Below, piece after piece: positions 40,933 to 49,451 of a stretch of 49,451 nucleotides of DNA. Positions within the stretch are counted from its first letter, which is position 1, and every line of letters starts with the position of its first letter. A program made the translations under genes and the position numbers. The stretch is from assembly GCA_964347945.1 (NCBI GenBank), contig CAYGAW010000062.1, positions 1 to 49,451 of the forward strand, given 5' to 3'. Under the pieces are notes generated by a model. It did no database searches. It was not told the origin of the DNA and saw only the letters and a program-made list of their open reading frames with translations. Source of the DNA: CAYGAW01 sp964347945. Lineage in GTDB: Bacteria; Chloroflexota; Anaerolineae; UBA7937; B3-Chlor.

Positions 40933-43255
40933 CGCGGCGCCGATGCCCAAAGAGCGCCTCTGGAGACGCCCGCTTGAAGTGTTTCCGATACGCTGCAGTC
41001 TCCTCTAGCGCGCCTTTCAGCGGCATTGCCACCTCCTCCAGATCCAACACATCCTGCCTCATCGCCTTGTCAGACGCAGCGAGCTCCAACTCGTCGCCCT
41101 TCTGGCCCACAACGATGATCTGTCGCTGAGCCGCAAGCCAAGCGACGCCAACCTGTACCGTCGACTCCCGCTGAGCAGTCGCCGCTGCCAGCAGCGAGAT
41201 CGTTGCTCGACCCGCAAAGGAGCCAAGTCTATGCTTGACCAAGCCGGCCAGACGCTCCAAGAATCTCTGAATCTCATCTAAGTCAGGGTCCCTCGCAAAT
41301 AGATAGACCCTCTCCGGCACGACGGTGTCCAGCACCGCCTGCAGCTCGCTTGGACCGGGTGGCGCTGTGTAGATAGCCAGAGCCCTCGCTCCGCCAAGCT
41401 CATATCGATCCTGTCCACCAACCTCCTTCCTGTGTTGCGCCTCGCTCCATACCGCCAGGTCCTCGACTCGCCTCAGCTCCTCTAGAATGCGTCGTCCGTC
41501 TTCTGCTTCCCTGTGGTCCACCACCTCAAGCGGTGGCAACTCCACCGGGAGCACTACCCCGGGCGCTTCAACGACCCGGGCCTCCACCCACTCCATCTGC
41601 ACCTCTCGCTGTCCGCGGTAGTCGCTAGCTCGCACGACATAGGCCAGGTCAAACCGCCCTTCCGGCAGAGACGACTGGTCTGCCTGCCACCAGATGACCT
41701 TGGCCTGAGTACCTTCGTCGTCCTCAACAAGCAGCTGGAGATGCTCGCCATGGCGACCAACAGCGCTCTGGCTGGTCAGATCAAGCCCTGTGGTAGCCAG
41801 AGTCAAAGATGGGTTACCTGGCCCAAAGGGCGCCAGCCGCTCCAACTCCTCCACCAGCTCCAGTGAAAGGGCTGCCAGTGGCATGAATCCGGCTATCTCG
41901 AGGCTTGGCGCCTGTTCAACTTCTCCGAGCATCTCTGCGACAGTACGAGACAAGGCGCGACTGAACTCAGGGATCCGCTCCGGATCGATAGAGATCCCCG
42001 CAGCCATCGGATGGCCGCCGAAGCTGCTGAGCATCTCCCGATGGGCGGCGATGGCCGTCGTGATGTTGCACCCTTCGACCGAGCGAGCCGATCCTCGGGC
42101 CACCTTTCCCGGAGGGCTAGCGATAAGTAATGTTGGGCGACCATACCGCTCGACGAGGCGGCTGGCCACAATACCTATCACTCCCGCCGGCCACGATGGA
42201 CTGCTCAGCACCAGAGCACCCTGTTCCAACAGTGAGGCATCCCGTTCGATCTGGGCCACCGCCGCCTGGAAAACCTGGTCGGACAGTAGCCTCCGGCGTG
42301 CATTCAGACCCTCGAGCTCAGTGGCCAGGATCCGCGCCTGGCCCAGATCATCTGTGGTCAGCAACTCGACGGCTACGTTTGCATCGGCGAGGCGCCCCAG
42401 GGCGTTAAGGCGGGGGGCCAGGATGAAGCCAACGTGCTCCTCGGTGAGCCATTCGGAGTTCACTTCAGCCAACTCCATCATCACTCGGAGACCAAGACGT
42501 TCCGTGCGCCGCAAGGCCTCGAGTCCTCGCTGCAGCAGGTGGCGTGTATCTCTTGTCTGCATCGCCACGTCAGCGACGATCCCCAACGCCACCAGGTCCA
42601 GGTACTGAGCCACATCCCCCATCCGGCCTGCTGACTGGTACAGTCCCTCGGCTAGCTTGTATGCGCACCCCACCCCCGGGAGTTCGCTGAGCGGATGCCC
42701 CTCCGGCAGCATCTTCGGGTTCACCACTGCATCTGCCTCGGGCAGCACGGGCGGAAGATCGTGATGGTCGGTTACGATCACTTCCACATCTCTCTCATGA
42801 GCATACTCGATCGCTTCGTGGGCCGAGACGCCTGTATCACAAGTCAACACCACCCCAACGCCTTCCCCTATGAGCCTGCTAAGCACAGGGATGTTGATCC
42901 CATGAGACTCGGTCGCGCGCACTGGTATGTGATACTGAACGTCCGCCCCCAGATCTTCCAAGGTGGAAAACAGGAGACTGGTCGCCGTTTGCCCATCTAC
43001 GTCGAAATCGCCCCAGACGCAGATCTTCTCCCTGTCCCGGATGGCTCTTTCCAGGCGCTCGACGGCCTCCACGAGTCCCGGCAGCTCCGTCGGTGGAGCG
43101 GGCTCGTACGAGTCTGGGTCCAGAAAGGCCCTGGCCTCCTCAACGTCGGTGAATCCTCGCCTCGCCAGAGTCGTGGCCACGAGGCGATGCCCACCGATGG
43201 CCGCCTGTAGGTCCGCAGGCACCACGATCTCTTGGGGTTCGATCCACTCCCTCAT
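40925..43255 (-). CDS. recJ: Single-stranded-DNA exonuclease RecJ
   Basis: The 776-residue DHH-family 5'-3' exonuclease has catalytic motifs WGDFDVDGQTATSLL (D83, D85, D87 region), LTCDTGVSAHEAI and TDHHDLP (163-167), with ELPGVGCAYKLAEGL and the DHHA1 region (GGHPMAAGISI). An OB-fold region (TQAKVIWWQADQ) follows. About 200 further C-terminal residues extend beyond the core. The longer reading frame starting at 43396 overlaps the nuclease gene; ATG 43255 gives a normal N terminus 8 bases after that gene. RecJ commonly degrades the 5' strand in recombination and repair, fitting the upstream helicase and nuclease genes. Confidence 0.93.
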   Translation of the reverse strand: MREWIEPQEIVVPADLQAAIGGHRLVATTLARRGFTDVEEARAFLDPDSYEPAPPTELPGLVEAVERLERAIRDREKICVWGDFDVDGQTATSLLFSTLEDLGADVQYHIPVRATESHGINIPVLSRLIGEGVGVVLTCDTGVSAHEAIEYAHERDVEVIVTDHHDLPPVLPEADAVVNPKMLPEGHPLSELPGVGCAYKLAEGLYQSAGRMGDVAQYLDLVALGIVADVAMQTRDTRHLLQRGLEALRRTERLGLRVMMELAEVNSEWLTEEHVGFILAPRLNALGRLADANVAVELLTTDDLGQARILATELEGLNARRRLLSDQVFQAAVAQIERDASLLEQGALVLSSPSWPAGVIGIVASRLVERYGRPTLLIASPPGKVARGSARSVEGCNITTAIAAHREMLSSFGGHPMAAGISIDPERIPEFSRALSRTVAEMLGEVEQAPSLEIAGFMPLAALSLELVEELERLAPFGPGNPSLTLATTGLDLTSQSAVGRHGEHLQLLVEDDEGTQAKVIWWQADQSSLPEGRFDLAYVVRASDYRGQREVQMEWVEARVVEAPGVVLPVELPPLEVVDHREAEDGRRILEELRRVEDLAVWSEAQHRKEVGGQDRYELGGARALAIYTAPPGPSELQAVLDTVVPERVYLFARDPDLDEIQRFLERLAGLVKHRLGSFAGRATISLLAAATAQRESTVQVGVAWLAAQRQIIVVGQKGDELELAASDKAMRQDVLDLEEVAMPLKGALEETAAYRKHFKRASPEALFGHRRRVV

Positions 43256-43263
43256 GGACTGCC

Positions 43264-44094
43264 TCAATATTCGATCTCCGCAACGTGCTCGAGATCGAGG
43301 GACAACCCGAAATCCTCGTCGAGTTCCCATTCCTCTTCCGCATCTGTGCGGTCGCCCGCAGTCTCCCCTCGTCGGCACAGAGAACGATATGGACAATAGC
43401 GACAGCGTTTCTCCTCGCTTGTGAGGTCGAATTCTCTCGGTTGTTGATTCCTGATCTCCTCGATGAGTGAGGTCAGATAGGCCTCGTCTGCCTCGTACTG
43501 GGGCGTGTCATAGGGGAACCTCTCCGGCCCATCGGGGTAGTTGGCAAACCAGTAGATCATCTCTACCTGCGCGGGATCCAACGGTTGCCCGGCGTTGAGG
43601 TGCGAACCAGCCCGGATCAAGAGATAGCGGTACACCCTCGTCTGCAACCGCTCTGTCAGCCACTGGCGCCTACGACGCTTCCGGTCGGTCTTCCACTCGA
43701 GGATTACCGCCCTCTGGCCTGGATCGAGGCCGATGAGGTCGTACTTCGCAACCAGGCGGTGACCGCCTATGGGCGCCGAGAGCACGGTCTCGGGGTACAG
43801 CGACTGCGGGAGACCGGTCGGCCCTTGCCCCAGGTAGTTCTCCCACCATCGACTCAGATCGACATCAGTGATCCCCCTCGAAATCTCTGCAGAGGGAATC
43901 CCTAGAATGTGCTGATGAACCAGACGATGGAACTCTGCTCCTTGTTGAAGATGCCGTTCTTGTTCCAGAGCAGGTTCCGCCTGCACCGCTGGCCAGGCCA
44001 GTTGCCGGACGTACCGGAGATAGAACCGCCGCGGGCAGTCGACATAGTCCTGCAGGTTGCTCTGACTGAACAAGAAGTCACCTGGCAGCTTCAT
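43264..44094 (-). CDS. Stand-alone Fe-S RecB-type nuclease (Cas4/AddB-nuclease-like)
   Basis: The 276-residue protein is a PD-(D/E)XK exonuclease with the RecB motifs H57/H60, D119 (KYDLIGLD), E133-x-K135 (ILEWKTD) and Q151xxxY155. Cysteines C20 (YVDCPRRFY) and C231, C234, C240 (CRYCPYRSLC) form the [4Fe-4S] clasp seen in AddB and Cas4. The ATG at 44094 overlaps the end of the helicase gene by 17 bases; an upstream start would overlap more. No CRISPR array or other cas gene is present, so I assign it to the flanking helicases as a detached AddB-type nuclease. Confidence 0.85.
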   Translation of the reverse strand: MKLPGDFLFSQSNLQDYVDCPRRFYLRYVRQLAWPAVQAEPALEQERHLQQGAEFHRLVHQHILGIPSAEISRGITDVDLSRWWENYLGQGPTGLPQSLYPETVLSAPIGGHRLVAKYDLIGLDPGQRAVILEWKTDRKRRRRQWLTERLQTRVYRYLLIRAGSHLNAGQPLDPAQVEMIYWFANYPDGPERFPYDTPQYEADEAYLTSLIEEIRNQQPREFDLTSEEKRCRYCPYRSLCRRGETAGDRTDAEEEWELDEDFGLSLDLEHVAEIEY

Positions 44095-46315
44095 GGCCCT
44101 GTTCCTCCCAGAAGGTTTGCAGAGCAACAAGCGGCGCTGCCGGTTGCATGTCACCCTGCCGGCCGCTGTTCCACGTGATAATCAACTCCTTCTTCGCGCG
44201 CGTAATGCCCACATAGAGCAGGCGCAGCCGTTCAGCTGCGTAGTCCGAACGCGCGCCCTTCGTCGCCTCGCCCTCCTGATGGCTTGACTTTCCCGAGACA
44301 AGCGCTTTCAGCTGGGCCAAGGCCTCCGCTTCCAGGTTTAGCCCATCGCGCACGTACCACCTCTCGGAGATGAAGGTGTCATGAGGAAGCGCGGACGGGA
44401 AATCGTAGTTGTTGACAGATACCAGGTGGACGCGATCCCACTCCAGGCCCTTGGCTTTGTGAACCGTGGCTACGACGACCTTGCCCCTGTGCCTCTGGGG
44501 ATCGAAGCCTATGTCGTCACGGCTGAGGCCGAGGAAACGGCGCTCGTTCCGCGCGATGACCGCCAGTTCCTGCGTCAACTCGGGCAAGCGCCAATCGGGA
44601 TGCATCTCGCTCACCCGCCTCAAGAGGACGGCCAGCTTGTGCGCCACGGCGAGATCGGCCGGCTCATGGAAGAGGTCTTGTGCCAGTGTGAGCATGAGTT
44701 GGTCGATGGGCAGGAGCGTCGCCTGCTGCCAGCGTCGCACCAGCTCACGGAAGCCGTCCAGGTCTTCCCGCACGTCCGGACGCTCGTCGGCCAGGGCTGG
44801 ATCGGGTCGCCAGTCCCGATCCGCTCGTGGCCAGAGCAAGTCCTCTACCTGCCGGCACTTACGGAGGCTCTTGGCCGTGCTCTCGAGTCGCGCCTTCGCC
44901 TGGGCGTCTTCTCGTTGGTCACGCTGCCACACCCTGTACACCGTGGCCAACTTCTTCGCCGACGTGGGGTCCGCCAGGTAGTTGACCACGTTGCCCAGGG
45001 CCCCTGCGGTCTCGCGCGTCGCTCTGGTGCTGCGGAGGAGTTCCACGTACTCCACCCCACGTCTCTTCAACTCCCCGACCATCTCAAAGCCACGGTCATT
45101 CCTCGGCACCAACACGGCCACCGTCTCGTCTCGATGGCTTGGAAGCCAATCCTCTAGGGAGTCAGCCACCATTCGCAGTTCCTCGCTCGGTGTCAACTTC
45201 CGGGCTACAAGCCGCACCTGCTCAGGGACGTCCGCAGGATTGGGTTGCGGATCGCCGGGCGGCGTGGGCTCGATGTGCGGCAGGGAGAGAGCATTACGCA
45301 GCGTCTCCACTGGGTGCGCCTCCCGGGTCCAATCGATCAGGTAGTTGGCCAGATCCATGATGCTCTGCGTGGAGCGCCCCGAGTTGGACAACTCTCGCGG
45401 GACAACACCACGCTCTTTCAAGAACCTGCGCAGGAATTCGGGACTGGCGGTGGTAAACGTCTCGTAGATGGCCTGGTTGGGGTCGCCGACCCTCACCCAG
45501 TTGCCCCCATCACCCACCAGCAGCTTCAGGATCTCCTCTTGAAGGCGGCTGCTGTCCTGCGCTTCATCCTCCAAGATGTACGGCCACCGGTGATGCAACC
45601 GTTGAAGGTATTCCGTATCCAACTCCAGGGCCTGGAGGGCCAGACGGATGAGATCGTCGAAATCGACAGCGCCGCGATAGGCCAGCGCGCGTTGGTAGTC
45701 AGCGTATATCGCCCACCCCATCTCCATCAGCGGAAGGGGCTGCGTGTGACTGTCCAGGAAAGTCCTGACTTCGTCTGGTGTAGTCTCAAAGTCCTTCGCC
45801 GTCCTGATGAAGCTGAGAGCCAGGTCGCTGACCAGGCGCGGCCATTCCTTCCGGCGCACCCATTCCAGCTGCCGCTCCTCCAGCTCGAGGGACAGGAACT
45901 CCACCGCGGCCTGGGGGTTCCCGCGCAGCCAGGCCTCCGCCGCGTCCTGGCGAATCTCATCCGCAGCTCGCTCGTCTATGATCAAAAAGCCGTCCGACAG
46001 CCCCACCAGGTCCGGCCGCTCCCGCACGATGTCGTGAGCCAGCCCGTGCAGGGTTCGCACACGATAACCAACGTTGGGCAGCAAACCCCGCTCCTTGACG
46101 AAGTCCGCCACCCTGCCGGCGAAATTGTCCACGGCGGAGTTGACCAACGTAACGACCAGAACCTCCTGGTCATCCTCCAGGGAACCGCTGGCTACCAGCT
46201 GCGCCGCCAGGTACGACAGCGTATACGTCTTGCCGCTGCCAGGCACCGCAGAGACCCCCATCCTTCCGCCGGTGTAGTTCAGAACCTCCTGTTGCTTCGG
46301 GCGGGGCCTAAACAT
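44078..46315 (-). CDS. UvrD/AddA-like SF1A helicase
   Basis: The 745-residue helicase has all main motifs: Walker A AVPGSGKT (23-30), motif Ia VTLVNSAVDNF, DEAQD (250-254), GDPNQAIYETF, VATVHKAKGLEWD and RLLYVGITRAKKELIIT. It lacks the C-terminal nuclease of true AddA/RecB. The ATG at 46315 overlaps the stop of the upstream AddB-like gene (ATGTTTAG). It should be the active motor of a two-helicase machine, with the next gene supplying the nuclease. Confidence 0.88.
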   Translation of the reverse strand: MFRPRPKQQEVLNYTGGRMGVSAVPGSGKTYTLSYLAAQLVASGSLEDDQEVLVVTLVNSAVDNFAGRVADFVKERGLLPNVGYRVRTLHGLAHDIVRERPDLVGLSDGFLIIDERAADEIRQDAAEAWLRGNPQAAVEFLSLELEERQLEWVRRKEWPRLVSDLALSFIRTAKDFETTPDEVRTFLDSHTQPLPLMEMGWAIYADYQRALAYRGAVDFDDLIRLALQALELDTEYLQRLHHRWPYILEDEAQDSSRLQEEILKLLVGDGGNWVRVGDPNQAIYETFTTASPEFLRRFLKERGVVPRELSNSGRSTQSIMDLANYLIDWTREAHPVETLRNALSLPHIEPTPPGDPQPNPADVPEQVRLVARKLTPSEELRMVADSLEDWLPSHRDETVAVLVPRNDRGFEMVGELKRRGVEYVELLRSTRATRETAGALGNVVNYLADPTSAKKLATVYRVWQRDQREDAQAKARLESTAKSLRKCRQVEDLLWPRADRDWRPDPALADERPDVREDLDGFRELVRRWQQATLLPIDQLMLTLAQDLFHEPADLAVAHKLAVLLRRVSEMHPDWRLPELTQELAVIARNERRFLGLSRDDIGFDPQRHRGKVVVATVHKAKGLEWDRVHLVSVNNYDFPSALPHDTFISERWYVRDGLNLEAEALAQLKALVSGKSSHQEGEATKGARSDYAAERLRLLYVGITRAKKELIITWNSGRQGDMQPAAPLVALQTFWEEQGHEAAR

Positions 46316-48509
46316 CTGGACCGCCCCCACGTTCCTCAGACACAACTACCGGTGGCGCCGACGTTCTACGCAGTACGCGCTGGATGGCCAACAACAGGGG
46401 GCCTTGCTGTTCGTAGCCTTGTTCCCCCAACTCGCTCAGACCCAGGTAGATCTTGCGACGACAACGGCGAATCAACCCCTGCGTGAGGCGATGGAGCGCC
46501 TCTTGCCTGGTCTCGAACTCATCGTCATCCGTCCAGACCTCGTCACGGGGCCAATGGCGGCTGAGCACGTAGGGATGAGTAAGGGGCTGATAGAGCCGCT
46601 CCCACCAGCCCCGCCCCCCTGCGTTGAGCCAGAACTGGTAGTCCACAGGCCGGTTCCGCATGAGGAAGGTATAGGCGGGCGCCAGGAGTACAGCGTCCTC
46701 CACCTGCAGCTGCCAACTGCCGATGTACTGAGCAGCCACTACTCCGTCCTGCACCATCTCGATGTACTCCTGCCCCAGAGGCTTCCCCTTCTCGAGAGCC
46801 GCGTCGCCTACCACCCGACGGAACTTCCGCACGGATTCGATCAGGTTGGCAGCCACCTCCGCTGCATCGTAGTTGCGATGGAAGCCATAACCGTCCTGGG
46901 AGAGCACCTCACCGAAGAGTCGGCTAAGGAAGTGGTGCATTTCTGCCTCTGGGCTGGCGACGTAGTTCTTTATCCACATCCGCAGGTCCTCGTACCGACC
47001 TCCGAGCACAAAGGTAAGGCGCTCCTGCACGTCGGGGTTGATCTGGTCAAAGGAGCTGAGCGTAGGTACGCCCTCACGGACGCGATAGACGATCCCTACC
47101 AGCAGCTGAGCACGCACCAGATCCATGCCCTCGATGGCTTGCATCAAAGCGTAGGCCGCGTCGAACCTGCTGGGGCGAATGCCCCAGTGGGGATGGGCAA
47201 TGGCCGCCAGCGTGAGCAGGCACTGAGTAGCCGGTTCCTCCCGCAAGGCCCTCGACGGACGATGGGAACGGGCCGGCACGTCCAGTTGCTCCAGTCTGTT
47301 CATGAGGGAGAACCGCAGCGCATCGCTCATGAAGGGGGCCAGCACCACGATCTCCCCTGGAGGAACGTCCTCATCGCGAACCAAGCTGGCGATTTCCTCA
47401 GCTACCCAATCCAGCATCTGGGGATGGTACTGGTGGTGTTCGTACGCCAAGACGGCCCGCGCATCTCCCGACGCCTCCTCAGAGGACCTGTTCAGACTGC
47501 CGGCCAGGTGGTACGCGAGTCCCTGTAGGTCTGGCGAGGTCACGTAGGATTCGGTGAAGACGATCCTCTCATCGCATAATTCCCTCAGCCGGTAGGCGCT
47601 CTCCGGGTCGGCACCGAGGAAACGGCGGTAGCCCGCTCCCTCATCGTAGATCAGTAGCGCCGAATCGCAGTGAGGCAGCCACTCACTTAGTAGATCGTGC
47701 GCCACGGGCGTGTCCTCTTCCAAGTTGTCCACGAAAAGGTGGACATACCTGTGGAGCAGGTAGTCACGACAGAGAGGCAAGCGCCAGAGATGGTTCAGAA
47801 ACACTTCCACTTGGAGGGAGAAATCGAGCAGGTTGTGGGTCAGACAGTACTCACGAAAACGAGAGGCGCATGTCTGCGCCTCGTCGTAGATCCGCTTCTC
47901 CCTCTCCTCGCCCGCCCAGGCAGCTTTCAGGCGTTCGCCGATCTCCGTATGGAGGAAACCCACCACCGCGGCCTTGTTGAGGTCATCCAGGATCTGGCTG
48001 TACAGGCGGTTGCGGTCGATGGTCACGGAGTCGAAGTATCCTTGATCAAGCAGGGGACGCACGATACGGGCCATGTAGTATTGGGCCGTCTCGAGGGTGA
48101 GAAACGTGGGACCGCGGTCGGGCTGGCCGAAGCCGGCTTGTTCGGATATGAGTGGCCAGAAGAGGTCCACCATCCGCCGGGCCAAGCCGCCCATGGTGAG
48201 GACGGTGACTTGCCCTCCCGCGGCCAGTTCCGGACTTTGCAGGGCCTCGTAGTAGGGTCTGGCCAGGGTTCGCTGCGGAACGATGATCAGGATCCGTTCG
48301 GCCGCGATATCCGCGTCCAGCAGGTGCAGCAGACGCCCGACCGCAGCCGTCGTCTTCCCCGTGCCAGCTGGCCCCTCCAGGAAGACCTTTCCCTCAATCG
48401 TCCTCCGGACAAGAGTCAGCTGATGTTCATCAAGCGCAAGCGACAATGTTCCCTCACAGTCCACGTCAAACCGTAGGACAGGTTGCCAACCTGTCCTACT
48501 ATTCTCCAC
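46308..48509 (-). CDS. AddB-like second helicase, partly degenerate motifs
   Basis: This protein of about 733 residues has a good Walker A (LEGPAGTGKTT, about 46-54), but motif II is unusual (LFVDNLEEDTP) and motif VI is reduced (RRCRRKIYLG). It resembles the AddB or RecC-type partner of UvrD-like helicases, without the fused C-terminal nuclease and without its cysteines. The first 16 codons are formed by a palindromic repeat (48473-48499), so the ancestral start may be GTG 48464. It overlaps the previous gene by 11 bases. Assignment to AddB is inference from context and motif pattern. Confidence 0.7.
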   Translation of the reverse strand: MENSRTGWQPVLRFDVDCEGTLSLALDEHQLTLVRRTIEGKVFLEGPAGTGKTTAAVGRLLHLLDADIAAERILIIVPQRTLARPYYEALQSPELAAGGQVTVLTMGGLARRMVDLFWPLISEQAGFGQPDRGPTFLTLETAQYYMARIVRPLLDQGYFDSVTIDRNRLYSQILDDLNKAAVVGFLHTEIGERLKAAWAGEEREKRIYDEAQTCASRFREYCLTHNLLDFSLQVEVFLNHLWRLPLCRDYLLHRYVHLFVDNLEEDTPVAHDLLSEWLPHCDSALLIYDEGAGYRRFLGADPESAYRLRELCDERIVFTESYVTSPDLQGLAYHLAGSLNRSSEEASGDARAVLAYEHHQYHPQMLDWVAEEIASLVRDEDVPPGEIVVLAPFMSDALRFSLMNRLEQLDVPARSHRPSRALREEPATQCLLTLAAIAHPHWGIRPSRFDAAYALMQAIEGMDLVRAQLLVGIVYRVREGVPTLSSFDQINPDVQERLTFVLGGRYEDLRMWIKNYVASPEAEMHHFLSRLFGEVLSQDGYGFHRNYDAAEVAANLIESVRKFRRVVGDAALEKGKPLGQEYIEMVQDGVVAAQYIGSWQLQVEDAVLLAPAYTFLMRNRPVDYQFWLNAGGRGWWERLYQPLTHPYVLSRHWPRDEVWTDDDEFETRQEALHRLTQGLIRRCRRKIYLGLSELGEQGYEQQGPLLLAIQRVLRRTSAPPVVVSEERGGGPDV
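48473..48499. repeat. Small palindromic repeat at a gene junction
   Basis: GTAGGACAGGTT and AACCTGTCCTAC form a perfect 12-bp inverted repeat around GCC. It begins at the stop codon of the TPR-TM gene and encodes RTGWQPVLR in the next gene. I recall similar short palindromes (yielding GWQPVL or QVGNLSY peptides) scattered in other bacterial genomes, so this is probably a copy of a mobile or REP-like sequence. I saw no second copy in this window. Confidence 0.6.
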
Positions 48510-49368
48510 CAATGGTCACCGATTGCACCAAGAGCGTGTTACAGCCCGAATCCCGCCAGTCCCCCAGGTACTTCCCGTTCTCATCCAGCCTGTTGATAGT
48601 GAGGATCTCGCGGCCGGTGATGACCACTTCGTCCCAGGTGCGCACTTCAAGGAGCTGGCGATAGACCTCCTCAGTCGCCGGAACGGTGTGCAACAGGTTG
48701 ATCCTGCCGCTTGGATTGCGCGTCACGGCCGATCGCCACGTGAAGTGGTGATTTGACACCCTCGTGGTGACGATATCTGGATTGGCGTAGTCGCCCGAGG
48801 TGACCAGGATATCATGGGTCAGAATAGGACACTCTCGAACACGCATGGCCGAGGCGTGGCGGACGACACCAGAGAACTCCGAGCGCCGCTGCGGTTCGAA
48901 CGTGATCTGGAAGACGTCGCCGTCGATGATGAACTGGTCGTAGGACCTGGAGATGGTCATGGAGTCGAAGTCGAGGGGCGCCAGACCGAAGAAACTGAGG
49001 ATGTCATGGCGATAGTAGACAAGCGCGGTACCGACAATCAGAACCAGCAGGATTGGGAAAGCCCATTGCAGAAGGAGGAATCGCCACCTGACCTCCCTGG
49101 CCTCTGGCCTTGCGGAAGGAGGCACCTCCATCTCCAATCGCGCCAGGTAGGAGCGCGCGGCCTCGTTGGAGGGATTGATGGAGACGATCTGCCTCAGGCA
49201 GTGGATCCGCTCCTCGGTGGTTTCGGCGACATCGCAGGCCCAGGACCAGGCCGCCTCGTTGTCGGGGTCCTCCGCCAGGACTTCGAGGATGAGCTGGCGT
49301 CCTATGTCCTTGTCTCCCGCCCGGATGGCGGCGATGGCAACCGCCAGCTTGCCAGACTCCTCAGCCAT
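48499..49368 (-). CDS. Short-TPR, single-TM protein of unknown function
   Basis: The 289-residue protein has a helical repeat region at 1-80 resembling one or two TPR units (AIRAGDKDIGRQLILEVLAEDPDNEAAW, in two pieces around residue 26, then CLRQIVSINPSNEAARSYLARLE). A membrane segment follows at about 98-118, then a domain of about 170 residues rich in beta strands. Such N-terminal repeats are frequent in Chloroflexota membrane proteins (recall). ATG 49368 is preferred to GTG 49371. It heads the helicase-nuclease-recJ operon, though a functional link is unproven. The last 80 bases of the window show no further gene. Confidence 0.75.
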   Translation of the reverse strand: MAEESGKLAVAIAAIRAGDKDIGRQLILEVLAEDPDNEAAWSWACDVAETTEERIHCLRQIVSINPSNEAARSYLARLEMEVPPSARPEAREVRWRFLLLQWAFPILLVLIVGTALVYYRHDILSFFGLAPLDFDSMTISRSYDQFIIDGDVFQITFEPQRRSEFSGVVRHASAMRVRECPILTHDILVTSGDYANPDIVTTRVSNHHFTWRSAVTRNPSGRINLLHTVPATEEVYRQLLEVRTWDEVVITGREILTINRLDENGKYLGDWRDSGCNTLLVQSVTIGGE

Positions 49369-49451
49369 CACGGCCCCCTTCCGAGACTAGCGAGCACAAG
49401 TGCTGGTCACGCCCACGAAGATCATAGCGCACACCAGAGCAGTCCCGCAAC

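Noticed and set aside
43264..44094. Fe-S nuclease as a CRISPR Cas4
   Set aside because: No repeat-spacer array and no cas1, cas2 or effector gene is visible in the window. The overlap with a UvrD-like helicase gene fits a recombination role better.
45245..46486. 413-residue plus-strand ORF opposite the helicase genes
   Set aside because: It crosses the junction of two real minus-strand helicase genes, shows no family motif and is explained by high-GC mirror coding. The 46404-47528 plus-strand ORF is rejected for the same reason.

Overview
The window reads as about 49 kb of chromosome from an anaerobic bacterium with moderately high GC. My best guess for the lineage is Chloroflexota (Anaerolineae or Dehalococcoidia-like). 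That rests on the style of several accessory proteins (a LuxR-HTH/kelch membrane protein, a short-TPR membrane protein, a winged-helix AAA ATPase) and is inference; no 16S gene or other definitive marker is present. Coding density is high, and genes fall into long co-directional blocks with Shine-Dalgarno (SD) starts.

Layout. (1) 1-3350, minus strand: tRNA-Lys(CUU) behind an exact-consensus promoter, a degenerate palindromic repeat, a LuxR-HTH/TM/kelch protein and an AAA ATPase. (2) 3578-5296, plus strand: a UvsE-type UV endonuclease directly followed by a PD-(D/E)XK-like nuclease. (3) 5361-32310, plus strand: a 27-kb Wood-Ljungdahl cluster holding fhs, an HMA-like protein, CO dehydrogenase (cooS/acsA), acsB, acsD, acsC, acsE, a giant HdrA-GltD-HdrA fusion, a selenocysteine-containing mvhD, metV, NiFe-hydrogenase small and large subunits, a sensor kinase, metF, two receiver-only response regulators, a second metV-metF pair, an HdrC-HdrB fusion, folD and a hydrogenase maturation protease. 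(4) 32401-39551, minus strand: acyl-CoA synthetase, CoA-disulfide-reductase-like flavoprotein, endonuclease IV, adenine deaminase and a 2-oxoacid dehydrogenase E2. (5) 39830-49368, minus strand: a membrane protein, then a recombination/repair operon of TPR-TM protein, AddB-like helicase, UvrD/AddA-like helicase, stand-alone Fe-S RecB-type nuclease and RecJ.

How block 3 works together. Fhs, FolD and MetF/MetV carry formate to methyl-THF. AcsE passes the methyl group to the corrinoid protein AcsCD, and CooS/AcsB join it to CO and CoA as acetyl-CoA (the reverse direction is equally possible). The methylene-THF reductases sit among HdrA, HdrCB, MvhD and a NiFe hydrogenase. This resembles the MetVF-HdrABC-MvhD arrangement of Moorella, but adds a hydrogenase that looks group-1-type yet lacks a Tat signal, an NAD(P)H-type GltD module inside HdrA, a second MetFV pair and a signalling module. 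I infer a cytoplasmic electron-bifurcating or confurcating complex linking H2, NAD(P)H, ferredoxin and methylene-THF. No formate dehydrogenase, cooC/acsF-type maturation ATPase or hyp genes are in the window.

The most striking directly visible signals are an in-frame UGA in mvhD followed by a perfect SECIS-like hairpin (20551-20587), exact TTGACA-17-TATAAT promoters ahead of both tRNA-Lys and fhs, a perfect 32-bp palindrome between acsB and acsD, and the 1489-residue HdrA fusion.
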